A stretch of DNA of 46,306 nt, taken from NCBI GenBank assembly GCA_028345065.1, contig JAOMCN010000013.1, positions 1-46,306 of the forward strand, in the 5' to 3' direction. Below, piece by piece: positions 1 through 8,262 of the stretch. This stretch comes from Rhodospirillales bacterium (GTDB lineage Bacteria; Pseudomonadota; Alphaproteobacteria; Rhodospirillales; UBA2165). Made by a program: the position numbers and the translations under genes. Position 1 is the first letter of the stretch. Each line of letters opens with the position of its first letter. The notes below the pieces were generated by a model. The model ran no database searches. It was not told the origin of the DNA and saw nothing but the letters and a program-made list of their open reading frames with translations.

Positions 1-433
1 TGACATCTATTTTGCAAAGGGAAATTATTTTGTTTTAAACAGAAAATCACCTTTTAAACGCCTAATATACCCTGTGCCAGATGAAGCAGGTCTGGGCGTG
101 CATTTAACATTAGACTTAGAAGGGCAAGCGAGATTTGGTCCAGATGTAGAATGGGTAGATCAGATTAACTATGCAGTCGATCCCTCCCGAATCTATAATT
201 TTTACACGGCTATCAGGGAATATTGGCCAAATCTACCCGAAGATTCCCTTTCCGCCGCTTATTCAGGTATCAGACCTAAACTAAATGGCCCAGAAAACCC
301 TCAATCAGATTTTGTTATTTCAGGTCCTGAAACCCATAATGTGCAAGGACTAATTAATCTTTTCGGTATAGAATCACCGGGAATCACAGCATCCATGGCT
401 CTCGCAGAGGAAGTATTGACCAAATTGCCATAA
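1..433 (+). CDS. FAD-dependent oxidoreductase, L-2-hydroxyglutarate oxidase-like (C-terminal part, 5' end outside window)
   Basis: This is the C-terminal 143 or so residues of a DAO-superfamily flavoprotein; the reading frame is open from base 2, so the gene begins upstream of the window. The segment reading [14 protein letters not shown], followed by [13 protein letters not shown], is characteristic of the L-2-hydroxyglutarate dehydrogenase/oxidase (LhgO-like) group. These enzymes oxidise L-2-hydroxyglutarate or a similar 2-hydroxy acid using FAD. The motif [21 protein letters not shown] near the C-terminus belongs to the FAD-binding end of the fold. The N-terminal dinucleotide-binding motif cannot be inspected. 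A GTG at base 74 is internal and is not the start. The exact substrate is uncertain. Confidence 0.8.
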   Translation, partial: DIYFAKGNYFVLNRKSPFKRLIYPVPDEAGLGVHLTLDLEGQARFGPDVEWVDQINYAVDPSRIYNFYTAIREYWPNLPEDSLSAAYSGIRPKLNGPENPQSDFVISGPETHNVQGLINLFGIESPGITASMALAEEVLTKLP

Positions 434-512
434 AATTACCATCGTTTTGTGGTTCTAATGAACTTTTAAAATACCATTTGTGTGATTAGTGATAAATTCC
501 AAAATAGTTAGA

Positions 513-1598
513 ATGTCTTATATTTTTAAAATTATTTTTTTATGTAGCGTATTTTTATTTTCGGATATTACACTTGTTTTTGCCCAAGCTGGAATACGCG
601 CACAAGGTAGAGATGTAAACTTAGGTCGCCGAGGCCAGAGTGCGCAAGGACTTGTGGATTCAATGGTTAACATCAACCACCGTCAACAAATGAGAAAGTT
701 TATTCGATCAATAAGTAAATTTTCTCGACGACTTGACCCTAATTTTATCGTAATGACCCAGGATGGTTTAGAATTATTAGAAAAAGGGAGCACAGCTGAA
801 GAAGGAGGTAATGCACCCTCCTCAACCTATATCCAAGCAATCGATGGGGTACTAATTAAAGGTTTAAATTTTCGTCCCCCACTCCCCGGAAAAGATGAAA
901 TCAAAACGGATGCTAAAGCCCGTAAGGAACTATTAAGACTGGCAAAATTGGGTAAGAAGAGAGGGTTGCAAATATGGGTTTCCGATTACGCGCCTAATAA
1001 ACAAATTGCTAAGGATATTATAATTCTCAATAAAGCAAATGGCTTTATCCCTTTCGCTACAAACAGTAACGATAACATTTTTAACTCAATCCCGAGTTTT
1101 CCTCCACAGCCAATTGATGTGAATCCCAAAAATGTGACTGGCCTCAAAATTGCCAATAATTTTTTGTATTTAACCGATTCGTCTAACTTTGATAGACAAG
1201 AAGATTTTGTATTAGCGCTCAGTAATACGAATTATGATGCTGTTATAACTGATGTTTTCCACCGTGGAAGAAGGCCTTTCACAAAAAATAATATACGTAG
1301 CTTTAAATTTAAAAAGGTTGGAGCTAGGAGATTAGTTTTTGCAAGGGTCGATATTGGTCATGCAGATAGCTCTCGATACTACTGGAAGCCAGGATGGAAA
1401 GAAGGTTCTCCCGCTTATATAGGGGCGCCCACGCCAACCAATCCTGACAAATATTACGTTCGTTACTGGTATAAAGCCTGGCAAGATGCCATAACGGGAA
1501 CACCTAAGGCTTATGTTTATGGAATCTTCAAACAAGGTTTTGATGGTGTCATCATTGACGGTATCAACGCGTACAATTTTTTTGAAGGTGCCCAGTAA
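513..1598 (+). CDS. Secreted GH114-like (endo-alpha-1,4-polygalactosaminidase family) protein
   Basis: This 361-residue protein starts at the ATG at 513; an in-frame GTG at 489 would add eight residues ahead of the signal peptide. The N-terminus has a hydrophobic stretch ending in LVFAQA, a probable signal peptidase I site, so the product is exported. The body resembles the TM1410/GH114 TIM-barrel family: DGVLIKGL early on, YDAVITDVF in the middle, a YYWKPGWKEG segment, and FDGVIIDGINAYNFFE at the end. Family members cleave galactosaminoglycan-type polymers or are uncharacterised secreted proteins. Where the family usually has an acidic GEAE motif before the tyrosine/arginine segment, this protein reads GHAD, so activity is uncertain. 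It converges on a small minus-strand gene. Confidence 0.65.
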   Translation: MSYIFKIIFLCSVFLFSDITLVFAQAGIRAQGRDVNLGRRGQSAQGLVDSMVNINHRQQMRKFIRSISKFSRRLDPNFIVMTQDGLELLEKGSTAEEGGNAPSSTYIQAIDGVLIKGLNFRPPLPGKDEIKTDAKARKELLRLAKLGKKRGLQIWVSDYAPNKQIAKDIIILNKANGFIPFATNSNDNIFNSIPSFPPQPIDVNPKNVTGLKIANNFLYLTDSSNFDRQEDFVLALSNTNYDAVITDVFHRGRRPFTKNNIRSFKFKKVGARRLVFARVDIGHADSSRYYWKPGWKEGSPAYIGAPTPTNPDKYYVRYWYKAWQDAITGTPKAYVYGIFKQGFDGVIIDGINAYNFFEGAQ

Positions 1599-1642
1599 TG
1601 GTCTTATAGGAAATGTATTTCCTTACAGCTCCTCAACAAATA

Positions 1643-1876
1643 TCAACCAAGAGCCGTCAACTCTTCAATAACGAAACCCTGGTCCGGGGGATATCGCCGT
1701 GAAATCAACTTGCGTGCTTCAGTTTCACTTTGCGCATGCACATCCTGAAATTGTAGATCAGCCCAATGATCACCGAACAAAATATGACTTTGATTACCCT
1801 TTACAGCCGCACGAACATCTCGGTTATAAATACTAACCTCATAAGCATTCCTGCCATCAGTCAGAGGTTGAAGCAC
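1643..1876 (-). CDS. Small conserved hypothetical protein (77 aa)
   Basis: A 77-residue soluble protein with no signal peptide or membrane segment. It starts with GTG, preceded by an AAAGG-like ribosome binding site. It contains YNRDVRAAVKGNQSH and an acidic/aromatic FGDHWADLQFQDVHA stretch, and ends with PPDQGFVIEEL. The composition (charged, no low-complexity sequence) looks like a real gene and similar small proteins seem to occur in other alphaproteobacteria, but I cannot assign a function. It lies 115 bp downstream of the DUF1489 gene on the same strand and may be co-transcribed with it. Confidence 0.55.
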   Translation of the reverse strand: MLQPLTDGRNAYEVSIYNRDVRAAVKGNQSHILFGDHWADLQFQDVHAQSETEARKLISRRYPPDQGFVIEELTALG

Positions 1877-1991
1877 GATTGAAACCTTTCAGTCATTTAA
1901 AGCTATTATCACTCATATAATATTACCAACAGATGAATCTGCATAATCGAGGATCAAATTTAGCCAATATTTAAATTATAGGAGGAAATGA

Positions 1992-2426
1992 TCAAATTAA
2001 CCCCAACTCACGGAGTTCATCCGCTAATGCCGACGGTAAGTTCGTTACTTTTGACTGAGAAGGATGTAGATCTGTTGGAATATCTTCTGGTTTCAGATAT
2101 CGCCAGCCTTGAAAAGCCTTTTGGCGTCGCGCAACGACTTGCTTTAGCTCCGGGTCAATTTGAATAGCACAATACACCCTCCCCTCGTCGTTTGTGTGCC
2201 TTTCAATACCCAAAATTCTTTGGCGCACCTTGATATACTTTTTGATAACCCAATAGATAGACCCATCATCAATTAGCTCGTCTATCCGTTTAGGAATATT
2301 TCTAGTATACGTATAAAGTTCACTTTTATTTTCTGCCCCACTTTGGACCAAGCGTTCAGCTTGAAGCTGCTTTAGTTTTGCAACACTTTCAACTCGGACT
2401 GCCATGCGAAGGAGATGGATAGTCAT
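1992..2426 (-). CDS. DUF1489 family protein
   Basis: A 144-residue cytoplasmic protein. The segments GSIYWVIKKYIKVRQRILG and KAFQGWRYLKPEDIPTDL match the alphaproteobacterial DUF1489 family, whose length is also about 140-150 residues. The family has no established biochemical role. The start is the ATG at 2426, and the gene is transcribed toward the 77-residue hypothetical gene. A short gap separates it from the enoyl-CoA hydratase gene, which lies upstream on the same strand. Confidence 0.8.
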   Translation of the reverse strand: MTIHLLRMAVRVESVAKLKQLQAERLVQSGAENKSELYTYTRNIPKRIDELIDDGSIYWVIKKYIKVRQRILGIERHTNDEGRVYCAIQIDPELKQVVARRQKAFQGWRYLKPEDIPTDLHPSQSKVTNLPSALADELRELGLI

Positions 2427-2523
2427 TTAAAATTGAATGTGCCGATTAACTTTGGAATTGAACATTTATCAGACGCATATATCGTTACTAAATAATGGAT
2501 TTATCGAGATATATCATGATTAC

Positions 2524-3321
2524 CTACTCGTCCATCAAATACCAATTAGGGGAACGCTTTTCAAGAAAAGCTTGAAAACCTTCAATTCCCTCGGGAGTAC
2601 TTCGACCTGCCGCGCTAATTCTAGCCATTTTTTCTACTTCTTCGTCTGGTAATAGACTATCACCTACTTCTGCAACAAGGGCCTTAGTATCCCTTATTGC
2701 CTTTGGCCCGCCGCGAAGTAGTTGATCTATTATAGGTGCTGCAGCTACATCTAAACTTCCTACTGCACAAATTTCGTGAACTAGCCCAATTTCTTTCGCT
2801 TCTCTCACATCAAATGTTTCGGCTGTAAGGGCATATCTTCGCATCTGACGGACACCAATCGCATTTATTAACTGGATCATAATTGGCGCGGGCGTTATCC
2901 CAACCCTGACTTCAGTAATTGCAAATCGCGCATCTTCAGAAGCTATAACGATATCGCATGCAGCAGCATACCCCGTTCCTCCACCAAAACAGGCGTTATG
3001 TATCATAGCAATGGTTGGCACTTTACAATTATTCAAGGCTCTCATGGCACCTGTACTTAGTCGGGCAGCAGCTAATTGCACTTCGGGCGTGGATTTGGCT
3101 AGCTCTTTAAACCAATTCACGTCGGCACCAGCAGAAAAATGCTTTCCTGCGCCCCTTAACGTAATCACCCGTACAGAAGTATCCGATTCCAATTCACTAA
3201 TTGTACCCTGAAATTGTCTGAGAAACTCTTCATTATAACCGTTAAAAATATTTGGGCGATTGAGTGTAATCGTAGCTACACCCTGGCTACTTAGTGATTT
3301 CAAAATCAATTGTTCTGACAT
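2524..3321 (-). CDS. Enoyl-CoA hydratase/isomerase family protein (methylglutaconyl-CoA hydratase-like)
   Basis: A 265-residue crotonase-fold protein. The oxyanion-hole motifs are visible as HFSAGADVNWF near residues 62-72 and NACFGGGTGYAAACD near residues 108-122. The active-site glutamate region reads AITEVRVGITPA. The first catalytic glutamate position after GGG is not acidic, as in the AUH/methylglutaconyl-CoA hydratase branch, and SAGADVNWF also resembles that branch. It would hydrate an enoyl-CoA in fatty-acid or branched-chain amino-acid breakdown. The thiolase gene lies 120 bp upstream on the same strand, so the two probably work in one degradation route. The substrate cannot be fixed from sequence alone. 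Confidence 0.85.
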   Translation of the reverse strand: MSEQLILKSLSSQGVATITLNRPNIFNGYNEEFLRQFQGTISELESDTSVRVITLRGAGKHFSAGADVNWFKELAKSTPEVQLAAARLSTGAMRALNNCKVPTIAMIHNACFGGGTGYAAACDIVIASEDARFAITEVRVGITPAPIMIQLINAIGVRQMRRYALTAETFDVREAKEIGLVHEICAVGSLDVAAAPIIDQLLRGGPKAIRDTKALVAEVGDSLLPDEEVEKMARISAAGRSTPEGIEGFQAFLEKRSPNWYLMDE

Positions 3322-3441
3322 ATTACTTTACACTTTCTGAACACTGAATGAATTTAATATTCTAATTTTTTGATTACAATAAATCAGTAGACGAACCAGA
3401 CAATAAAACAACTGTCCTTCTAGTTAACTACATCGGAATGA

Positions 3442-4629
3442 CTAGTTTAACCTCTCAATGGCGATTGCAGTAGCTTCCCCCCCTCCAATACAGAGAGACG
3501 CAACACCCTTTTTAAGATCATATCTACTAAGCGCATGTAATAAGGTTACAATAATCCTTGCACCAGTTGCACCGACAGGATGCCCAAGAGCGCAGGCACC
3601 ACCGTGTACATTTACTTTATCATGCGATAAACCGAGATCTTTCATCGCTGCCATAGTGACAACGGCAAAAGCCTCGTTAATTTCGAAAAGATCAACTTCA
3701 TCTTTATTCCAAGAGGCTTTTTCCAGCACCTTATTAATAGCTTCAATAGGAGCTGTCGTGAACCATTCCGGATCTTGGGCATGAGTGGCATGCCCATGTA
3801 TTGCAGCTAGAGGAGTTAAACCTTGTTTTTCAGCTTCAGAACGCCGCACTAATATCAAGGCAGCAGCGCCATCCGAAATGGAACTAGAATTTGCTGCTGT
3901 AACGGTTCCATGCTCTCTAAATGCGGGCTTCAGTTCCGGAATTTTTTCAGGTCTTGCATTTCTCGGTTGTTCATCGATGTTTATTACAGTTTTTGCTTTT
4001 CGAGATGAAACAGTAATCGGCACTATTTCATCAGAAAACTTTCCATTCTCTGATGCTAGTAAGGCACGTTTCAACGAGGTGATAGAGAACTCGTCCTGCG
4101 CATCACGAGTAAACTGATAGGCCTCAGCGGTATTTTCTGCATAGACACCCATTAACGTTCCCGTGTCATAAGCGTCTTCAAGACCATCTATAAACATGTG
4201 ATCCTTTAGTTGTCCATGCCCCATCCGTATTCCTGATCGAGCATCCGGCAGCAAGTACGGGGCATTGCTCATGCTCTCCATTCCACCAGCCACAATAACT
4301 TCGTGGGCACCTGATAAAATACTGTCGTGAGCGAACATCGCCGCCTTCATGCCTGATCCACACATCTTGTTTATCGTTGTAGCGCCTACTGCCATTGGAA
4401 TCCCCGCTCCTATGGATGCTTGCCGTGCAGGCGCTTGTCCCTGGCCTGCTGGCAACACGACACCCATTATCACTTCATTAACGTCAGTAACCTTGATACC
4501 AGATTTTGTAATTGCATCGGAAATTGCTACAGCACCAAGCTCTGGAGCAGATAACGCGGCGAGATCTCCGCCAAAGCCACCCAAGGGGGTCCTTGACGCT
4601 CCTATTATCACTACCGGGTCTTCAATCAT
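3442..4629 (-). CDS. Acetyl-CoA acetyltransferase (thiolase)
   Basis: A 395-residue thiolase, the usual length for the bacterial biosynthetic/acetoacetyl-CoA thiolase group. The nucleophilic cysteine is C90 in NKMCGSGMKA. The second-half motifs NEAFAVV (histidine/asparagine region), GGACALGHPVGATGARI and the general-base cysteine in CIGGGEATA are all present, so the active site is complete. It interconverts two acetyl-CoA and acetoacetyl-CoA, or cleaves short 3-ketoacyl-CoAs. It starts at the ATG at 4629 and is followed by the enoyl-CoA hydratase gene on the same strand, consistent with an acyl-CoA degradation pair. Confidence 0.92.
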   Translation of the reverse strand: MIEDPVVIIGASRTPLGGFGGDLAALSAPELGAVAISDAITKSGIKVTDVNEVIMGVVLPAGQGQAPARQASIGAGIPMAVGATTINKMCGSGMKAAMFAHDSILSGAHEVIVAGGMESMSNAPYLLPDARSGIRMGHGQLKDHMFIDGLEDAYDTGTLMGVYAENTAEAYQFTRDAQDEFSITSLKRALLASENGKFSDEIVPITVSSRKAKTVINIDEQPRNARPEKIPELKPAFREHGTVTAANSSSISDGAAALILVRRSEAEKQGLTPLAAIHGHATHAQDPEWFTTAPIEAINKVLEKASWNKDEVDLFEINEAFAVVTMAAMKDLGLSHDKVNVHGGACALGHPVGATGARIIVTLLHALSRYDLKKGVASLCIGGGEATAIAIERLN

Positions 4630-4781
4630 CGTATAAAACCTCCCAGCTTTATCAAATTGGAATGAAAATTAGTTGGTTATCATTAAGTTAACTTGATCTG
4701 GCTGCATCATGTATAAAATTGATAAACACATATAATTTCGGCATGGCTTCATCGGTTCATTTTTTTCAAATTTGTAAAGCC

Positions 4782-5723
4782 TTAACTCTCCGCGTCTGAA
4801 CTATTAACTAGATCCGCCTCTCCATCACTTTCCGGAATTGAATCTACATTAGGATCGTTTTCATTACTCAGTTCCGAATTCAAATTTGAACCTGATCCTT
4901 CTTTTGAAGCAACTGCATCATCAGGGCTCACTCCCGGCTCTGAAGCAACCGCATCATCCGATGTCGCCCCCGGTTCTGAAGTAGATGCGTCATCGGAGCC
5001 CACTCCCGGCTCTGAAGCAACTGCACCATCCGATGTCACCTCCGATTCTGAAGTAGATGCGTCATCGGAGCCCACTCCCGGCTCTGAAGCAACTGCACCA
5101 TCCGATGTCGCCCCCGATTCTGAAGTAGATGCGTCATCGAGGATCGCTTCGGGTTCTAACTCTTGGTCTAGATCTAAGGTAGGGGCAACTTCAGAGTAAG
5201 ACTCGATCGCTTCATCCAGGTTAACTTCTACATTTAAAAGCTCTGGTGCGCGTTCAATTACAACTTTTAAAATTTCTTTAGCCTTTGCCCGTTTCTCCGC
5301 CATATTATCTGAAAGAAGCTTTTGATTATTATTTTCCTTCATAACGTCTTCTGCTTCAGAAAGTGTTTTTAGTTCCTGCTCAAATACATGACGTGTGCCA
5401 ACTGGCAAATATTCCCGTTCAGATAGAACCGTCAAAAAACCAATCGATCCCTCCATTAAAACAGACCATGTCGCAACGACTAGTTTATCAAATTGCTCGG
5501 ACAAGAGATCCTTTCGTTCTCCTTCAACTTCGCTGATGCGGCCTTCAATGATTACTAGAAAGGACAGACATTCGTCTGACTTTTCACGAAACTTTTTATA
5601 ATCGACAAAACTAAGTTTAGCGGGATTTGAGACAGGTATCTTAGACAGAACTAAAAGTTCTTGAACCTTTTGCTCCAAAGCCGTTAGAAACCGCTCAGCA
5701 TCATGTTCAGTTTGATCATTCAA
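4782..5723 (-). CDS. Hypothetical acidic protein with C-terminal 24-residue repeats
   Basis: A 313-residue protein of unknown function. Residues 1-190 are charged and predicted helical, with several EL/EK-rich segments that could be coiled coil. No signal peptide is seen and one moderately hydrophobic stretch (VVATWSVLMEGSIGFLTVL) is present. From about residue 190 the protein becomes acidic low-complexity sequence built from a 24-residue unit of the type DDASTSES..GAVASEPGVGS, repeated about three times, then an Asp/Ser-rich tail. The only possible upstream start in frame is TTG at 5723, without a strong ribosome binding site, so the exact start is uncertain. It is isolated between gaps and is not in an obvious operon. 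Confidence 0.6.
   Translation of the reverse strand: MNDQTEHDAERFLTALEQKVQELLVLSKIPVSNPAKLSFVDYKKFREKSDECLSFLVIIEGRISEVEGERKDLLSEQFDKLVVATWSVLMEGSIGFLTVLSEREYLPVGTRHVFEQELKTLSEAEDVMKENNNQKLLSDNMAEKRAKAKEILKVVIERAPELLNVEVNLDEAIESYSEVAPTLDLDQELEPEAILDDASTSESGATSDGAVASEPGVGSDDASTSESEVTSDGAVASEPGVGSDDASTSEPGATSDDAVASEPGVSPDDAVASKEGSGSNLNSELSNENDPNVDSIPESDGEADLVNSSDAES
4906..5150 (-). repeat. 72-bp in-frame tandem repeat inside the acidic protein gene
   Basis: About three and a third copies of a 72-bp unit. The segment beginning GAAGTAGATGCGTCATC recurs at 4978, 5050 and 5122, exactly 72 bp apart. Adjacent copies are nearly identical at the DNA level, which points to recent expansion or ongoing homogenisation. 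The unit is a multiple of three, so copy-number change alters protein length by 24 residues without frameshift. Confidence 0.9.
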
Positions 5724-6323
5724 TTTGTTACAACCGTCATTTTTTGGATTCTATGTCACGCGAAACACATGGCACTACCTATTTTAAGGTGATACCGCAC
5801 ACGATTTATAGTGTCACCTCAGAATATCAATAGCCAACAATTTTATATCCTCACGTCAAAAAGGTACATTAATCTAATATAGATGCCACTAACTCACTGT
5901 CTCCGAACGGGCACCCTATCAAAAAGAATTACAAGCCGGCTTGGACATTGATATCATTTTTAGTTTGTTTATTTCTAATATCAGGTCCTGATATAGTATT
6001 AACCTTAATTTAAGAAGAACCTAAAGGAATAAAAATTGTAAAAAAATGTGTATTAATAGAAATTAATGCAAAAGTTAAGCGTCTGAGCCTGCATGCTTAA
6101 ACCTGCCACCATATTTTCAAAACATTAAGGGCCTCGTAAAAAGTATAGATTAAAGAAAGTAGGCAAAGACTGACACCGACAATCAGCAGAAGAGTATTAT
6201 TAGAACTTCAATGCGGGCGACATATTCGAACATCGGTCCGGTCGCAAGGTCTCAGAAGCGGATAATGCACTGTTTCCTATATTAACCATGTGCTCATAAA
6301 ATTAATTATTATAAGGATTTAGA
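5724..6323. other. 600-bp intergenic gap with a 17-bp palindrome
   Basis: No convincing gene is visible here. The gap lies between the divergently oriented acidic protein gene and the MaoC gene, so it should carry promoters for both. The only structured element I found is a perfect inverted repeat at 5978-5994 (ATATCAGG-T-CCTGATAT). A ribosome binding site (AAGGATTT) precedes the MaoC ATG at 6324. I do not recognise any RNA family. Confidence 0.4.
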
Positions 6324-6842
6324 ATGGTCGCTAATTCAAAGAAAGTAGGAGAAAACCGCTATCGTGAGTCTTATGGGCGTTACCTAGAGGATTTTAAGAT
6401 TGGGGATATTTACGAACATCGCCCTGGGCGCACTATCACCACATATGACAACACAGCCTTTACACTTCTAACTATGAATCAACATCCGTTGCACTTTGAT
6501 GAGGAATACGCCAAGAATAGTGAGTTTAAGCAACCTTTAGTCAATTCCTGCCTCACTCTATCCATTGTCGCCGGCATGAGCGTTTCAGACGTAAGCCAAA
6601 AAACGATTGCCAATCTAGGTTGGGATAAAGTGACGATGCCTAATCCAGTGTTCAACGGCGATACACTATACGCTGAGAGTGAAGTTTTAGCAGTCCGAGA
6701 GAGTAAGTCCCGCCCAAGTCAAGGCATTGTTACCATTAGAACGATTGGAAAAAAGAGTACTGGAGAAGTTGTAATCACGTTTGAACGGATAATGCTAATA
6801 CCAAAGCGTGGACATGCAGTGGACGACAAAACAAATTACTAA
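6324..6842 (+). CDS. MaoC family hydratase
   Basis: A 172-residue hot-dog-fold hydratase of the MaoC/(R)-hydratase type. The N-terminal YLEDFKIGDIYEH and the hydratase motif around residues 42-62, including HPLHFDEEYA, supply the usual aspartate/histidine catalytic pair. The later PVFNGDTLYAESEVL segment is typical of the mesaconyl/itaconyl-CoA hydratase-like branch. It hydrates a trans-enoyl or branched unsaturated acyl-CoA. The start is the ATG at 6324 with AAGGATTT upstream. It converges on mgtE with only 5 bp between stop codons. The exact substrate is not known. Confidence 0.85.
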   Translation: MVANSKKVGENRYRESYGRYLEDFKIGDIYEHRPGRTITTYDNTAFTLLTMNQHPLHFDEEYAKNSEFKQPLVNSCLTLSIVAGMSVSDVSQKTIANLGWDKVTMPNPVFNGDTLYAESEVLAVRESKSRPSQGIVTIRTIGKKSTGEVVITFERIMLIPKRGHAVDDKTNY

Positions 6843-6847
6843 GCTAA

Positions 6848-8242
6848 TTAAAGTAATATTAATGCTGCCAGACCTAAAAATACATAGAAACCCAACACGT
6901 CAGTAATAGAGGTTAAGAAAGCGCTGGAGGCGATCGCGGGGTCAAATCCTAAATGATTTAAGATCACTGGCAATGCACTGCCCGAGAGCCCAGCTGCCAA
7001 AAGATTAATTATAATAGCAAGGGCTATTACTCCGCCTAAGGCCAGGCTGCCAAACCAGCCCCAAGCCACAGTTCCTATCAAAATGGCAAATATAATGCCG
7101 TTTAATAGACCCACAGCTACTTCTTTTCTAATTGTTCGAAAGGCATTTTCAGTAGTCAGTTCTTTCATCGCAATCGCACGAACGACTACGGTTAGAGCCT
7201 GGACACTGGCAGTACCACCCATTGTCGCAACTATAGGCATAAGCACAGCAAGAAATACCAATTCCTCGATTATTTCTGTAAACAAGCTTATTACGTATGC
7301 GGCAGCTATCGCGGCAACCAAATGTATAAGTAGCCAGGAAAAACGGGATCGCGTAGTGGAAATAACTGCATCATAAAGATCGTCATCTTCACCAACCCCA
7401 GCTAGACGCATTATATCTTCTTCATTTTCTTCATGGATCACATCAACGACATCGTCTATCGTAATTACCCCGACTAGTTTTGAAGAATTATCCACGACTG
7501 GTGCTGAAACTAAATCACGCTGCCGAAATAAAAACGCTACATCCTCCTGATCCATTTCTACCGGCACAGTTTTCATTTCTACCACCATGAGGGCATTTAG
7601 CGCCACATGTCGATGTGCCCTCATTATACGACTAAGGGGTATACTACCAACCGGAATACCCGTCGGATCAACTAAAAAGATATCAAAAAAATCCCGTGGC
7701 AGGTTCCTTTCCTTTCTTAAAACATCTATAGCCTGTCCAACATTCCAGTGACTTGGAACACTCACCGCTTCGCGTTGCATCAAACGTCCTGCACTGTCCT
7801 CAGGATAAGATAATCCTTCTTCAATGAGCAACCTCTCATCGTGAGGTAACGCGTCCAGAATTTGAAGTTGATGCTTAAACGTCAATTCTTCCACCACATC
7901 AACGGCGTCATCAGTATCCATTTCTGCAATAGCTTCCGCCATTTCTTGAATACCTATTTGATCTGCTAACTGCCCAAGGAGCGATTCATCTAATTCGGCA
8001 ATCATGTTGGGATTTAAATCTTCGCGTAAAAGTTCTATCAGCCATTCACGACGTTCAACCACCATCCCTTCAAGGAGATCAGCTAAATCGGAATGATGAA
8101 GTGTGTCGGTTAGTTTTCTAACTTCTTCGACCCGCTCCGCCTGCATGGCTTCGTTGAAAACAGATAAAAACTCAGGACTTAGCCCGGTAATTTCTTTGGT
8201 ATTTTTAGCTGAGGTTTGGTCGTTATTTTCTCTAGTTCCCAT
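6848..8242 (-). CDS. mgtE: Magnesium transporter MgtE
   Basis: A 464-residue inner-membrane Mg2+ channel/transporter. Architecture in order: superhelical MgtE-N domain (about residues 30-150, with LADLLEGM and AEMDTDDAVDVVEEL), a CBS-domain pair (about 155-275, including DDVVDVI) that senses cytosolic Mg2+, a linker helix, and five predicted membrane helices from about residue 300 to the end. The conserved pore-lining aspartate lies in the SITDVLGF segment. Full length for the family. It starts 20 bp after the maeB stop on the same strand, so co-transcription with maeB is likely; Mg2+ is also a cofactor of malic enzyme, though a functional link is only inference. Confidence 0.93.
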   Translation of the reverse strand: MGTRENNDQTSAKNTKEITGLSPEFLSVFNEAMQAERVEEVRKLTDTLHHSDLADLLEGMVVERREWLIELLREDLNPNMIAELDESLLGQLADQIGIQEMAEAIAEMDTDDAVDVVEELTFKHQLQILDALPHDERLLIEEGLSYPEDSAGRLMQREAVSVPSHWNVGQAIDVLRKERNLPRDFFDIFLVDPTGIPVGSIPLSRIMRAHRHVALNALMVVEMKTVPVEMDQEDVAFLFRQRDLVSAPVVDNSSKLVGVITIDDVVDVIHEENEEDIMRLAGVGEDDDLYDAVISTTRSRFSWLLIHLVAAIAAAYVISLFTEIIEELVFLAVLMPIVATMGGTASVQALTVVVRAIAMKELTTENAFRTIRKEVAVGLLNGIIFAILIGTVAWGWFGSLALGGVIALAIIINLLAAGLSGSALPVILNHLGFDPAIASSAFLTSITDVLGFYVFLGLAALILL

Positions 8243-8262
8243 TGATTAATCAACGCAGAACC

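Noticed and set aside
1608-1623. Inverted repeat AGGAAAT-GT-ATTTCCT between convergent genes as a terminator
   Set aside because: The stem is AT-rich, the loop is too small and no T-tract follows, so I do not call it a terminator.
2437-2652. Plus-strand 71-residue open frame
   Set aside because: It overlaps the 3' end of the well-supported enoyl-CoA hydratase gene on the other strand and its product resembles no family.
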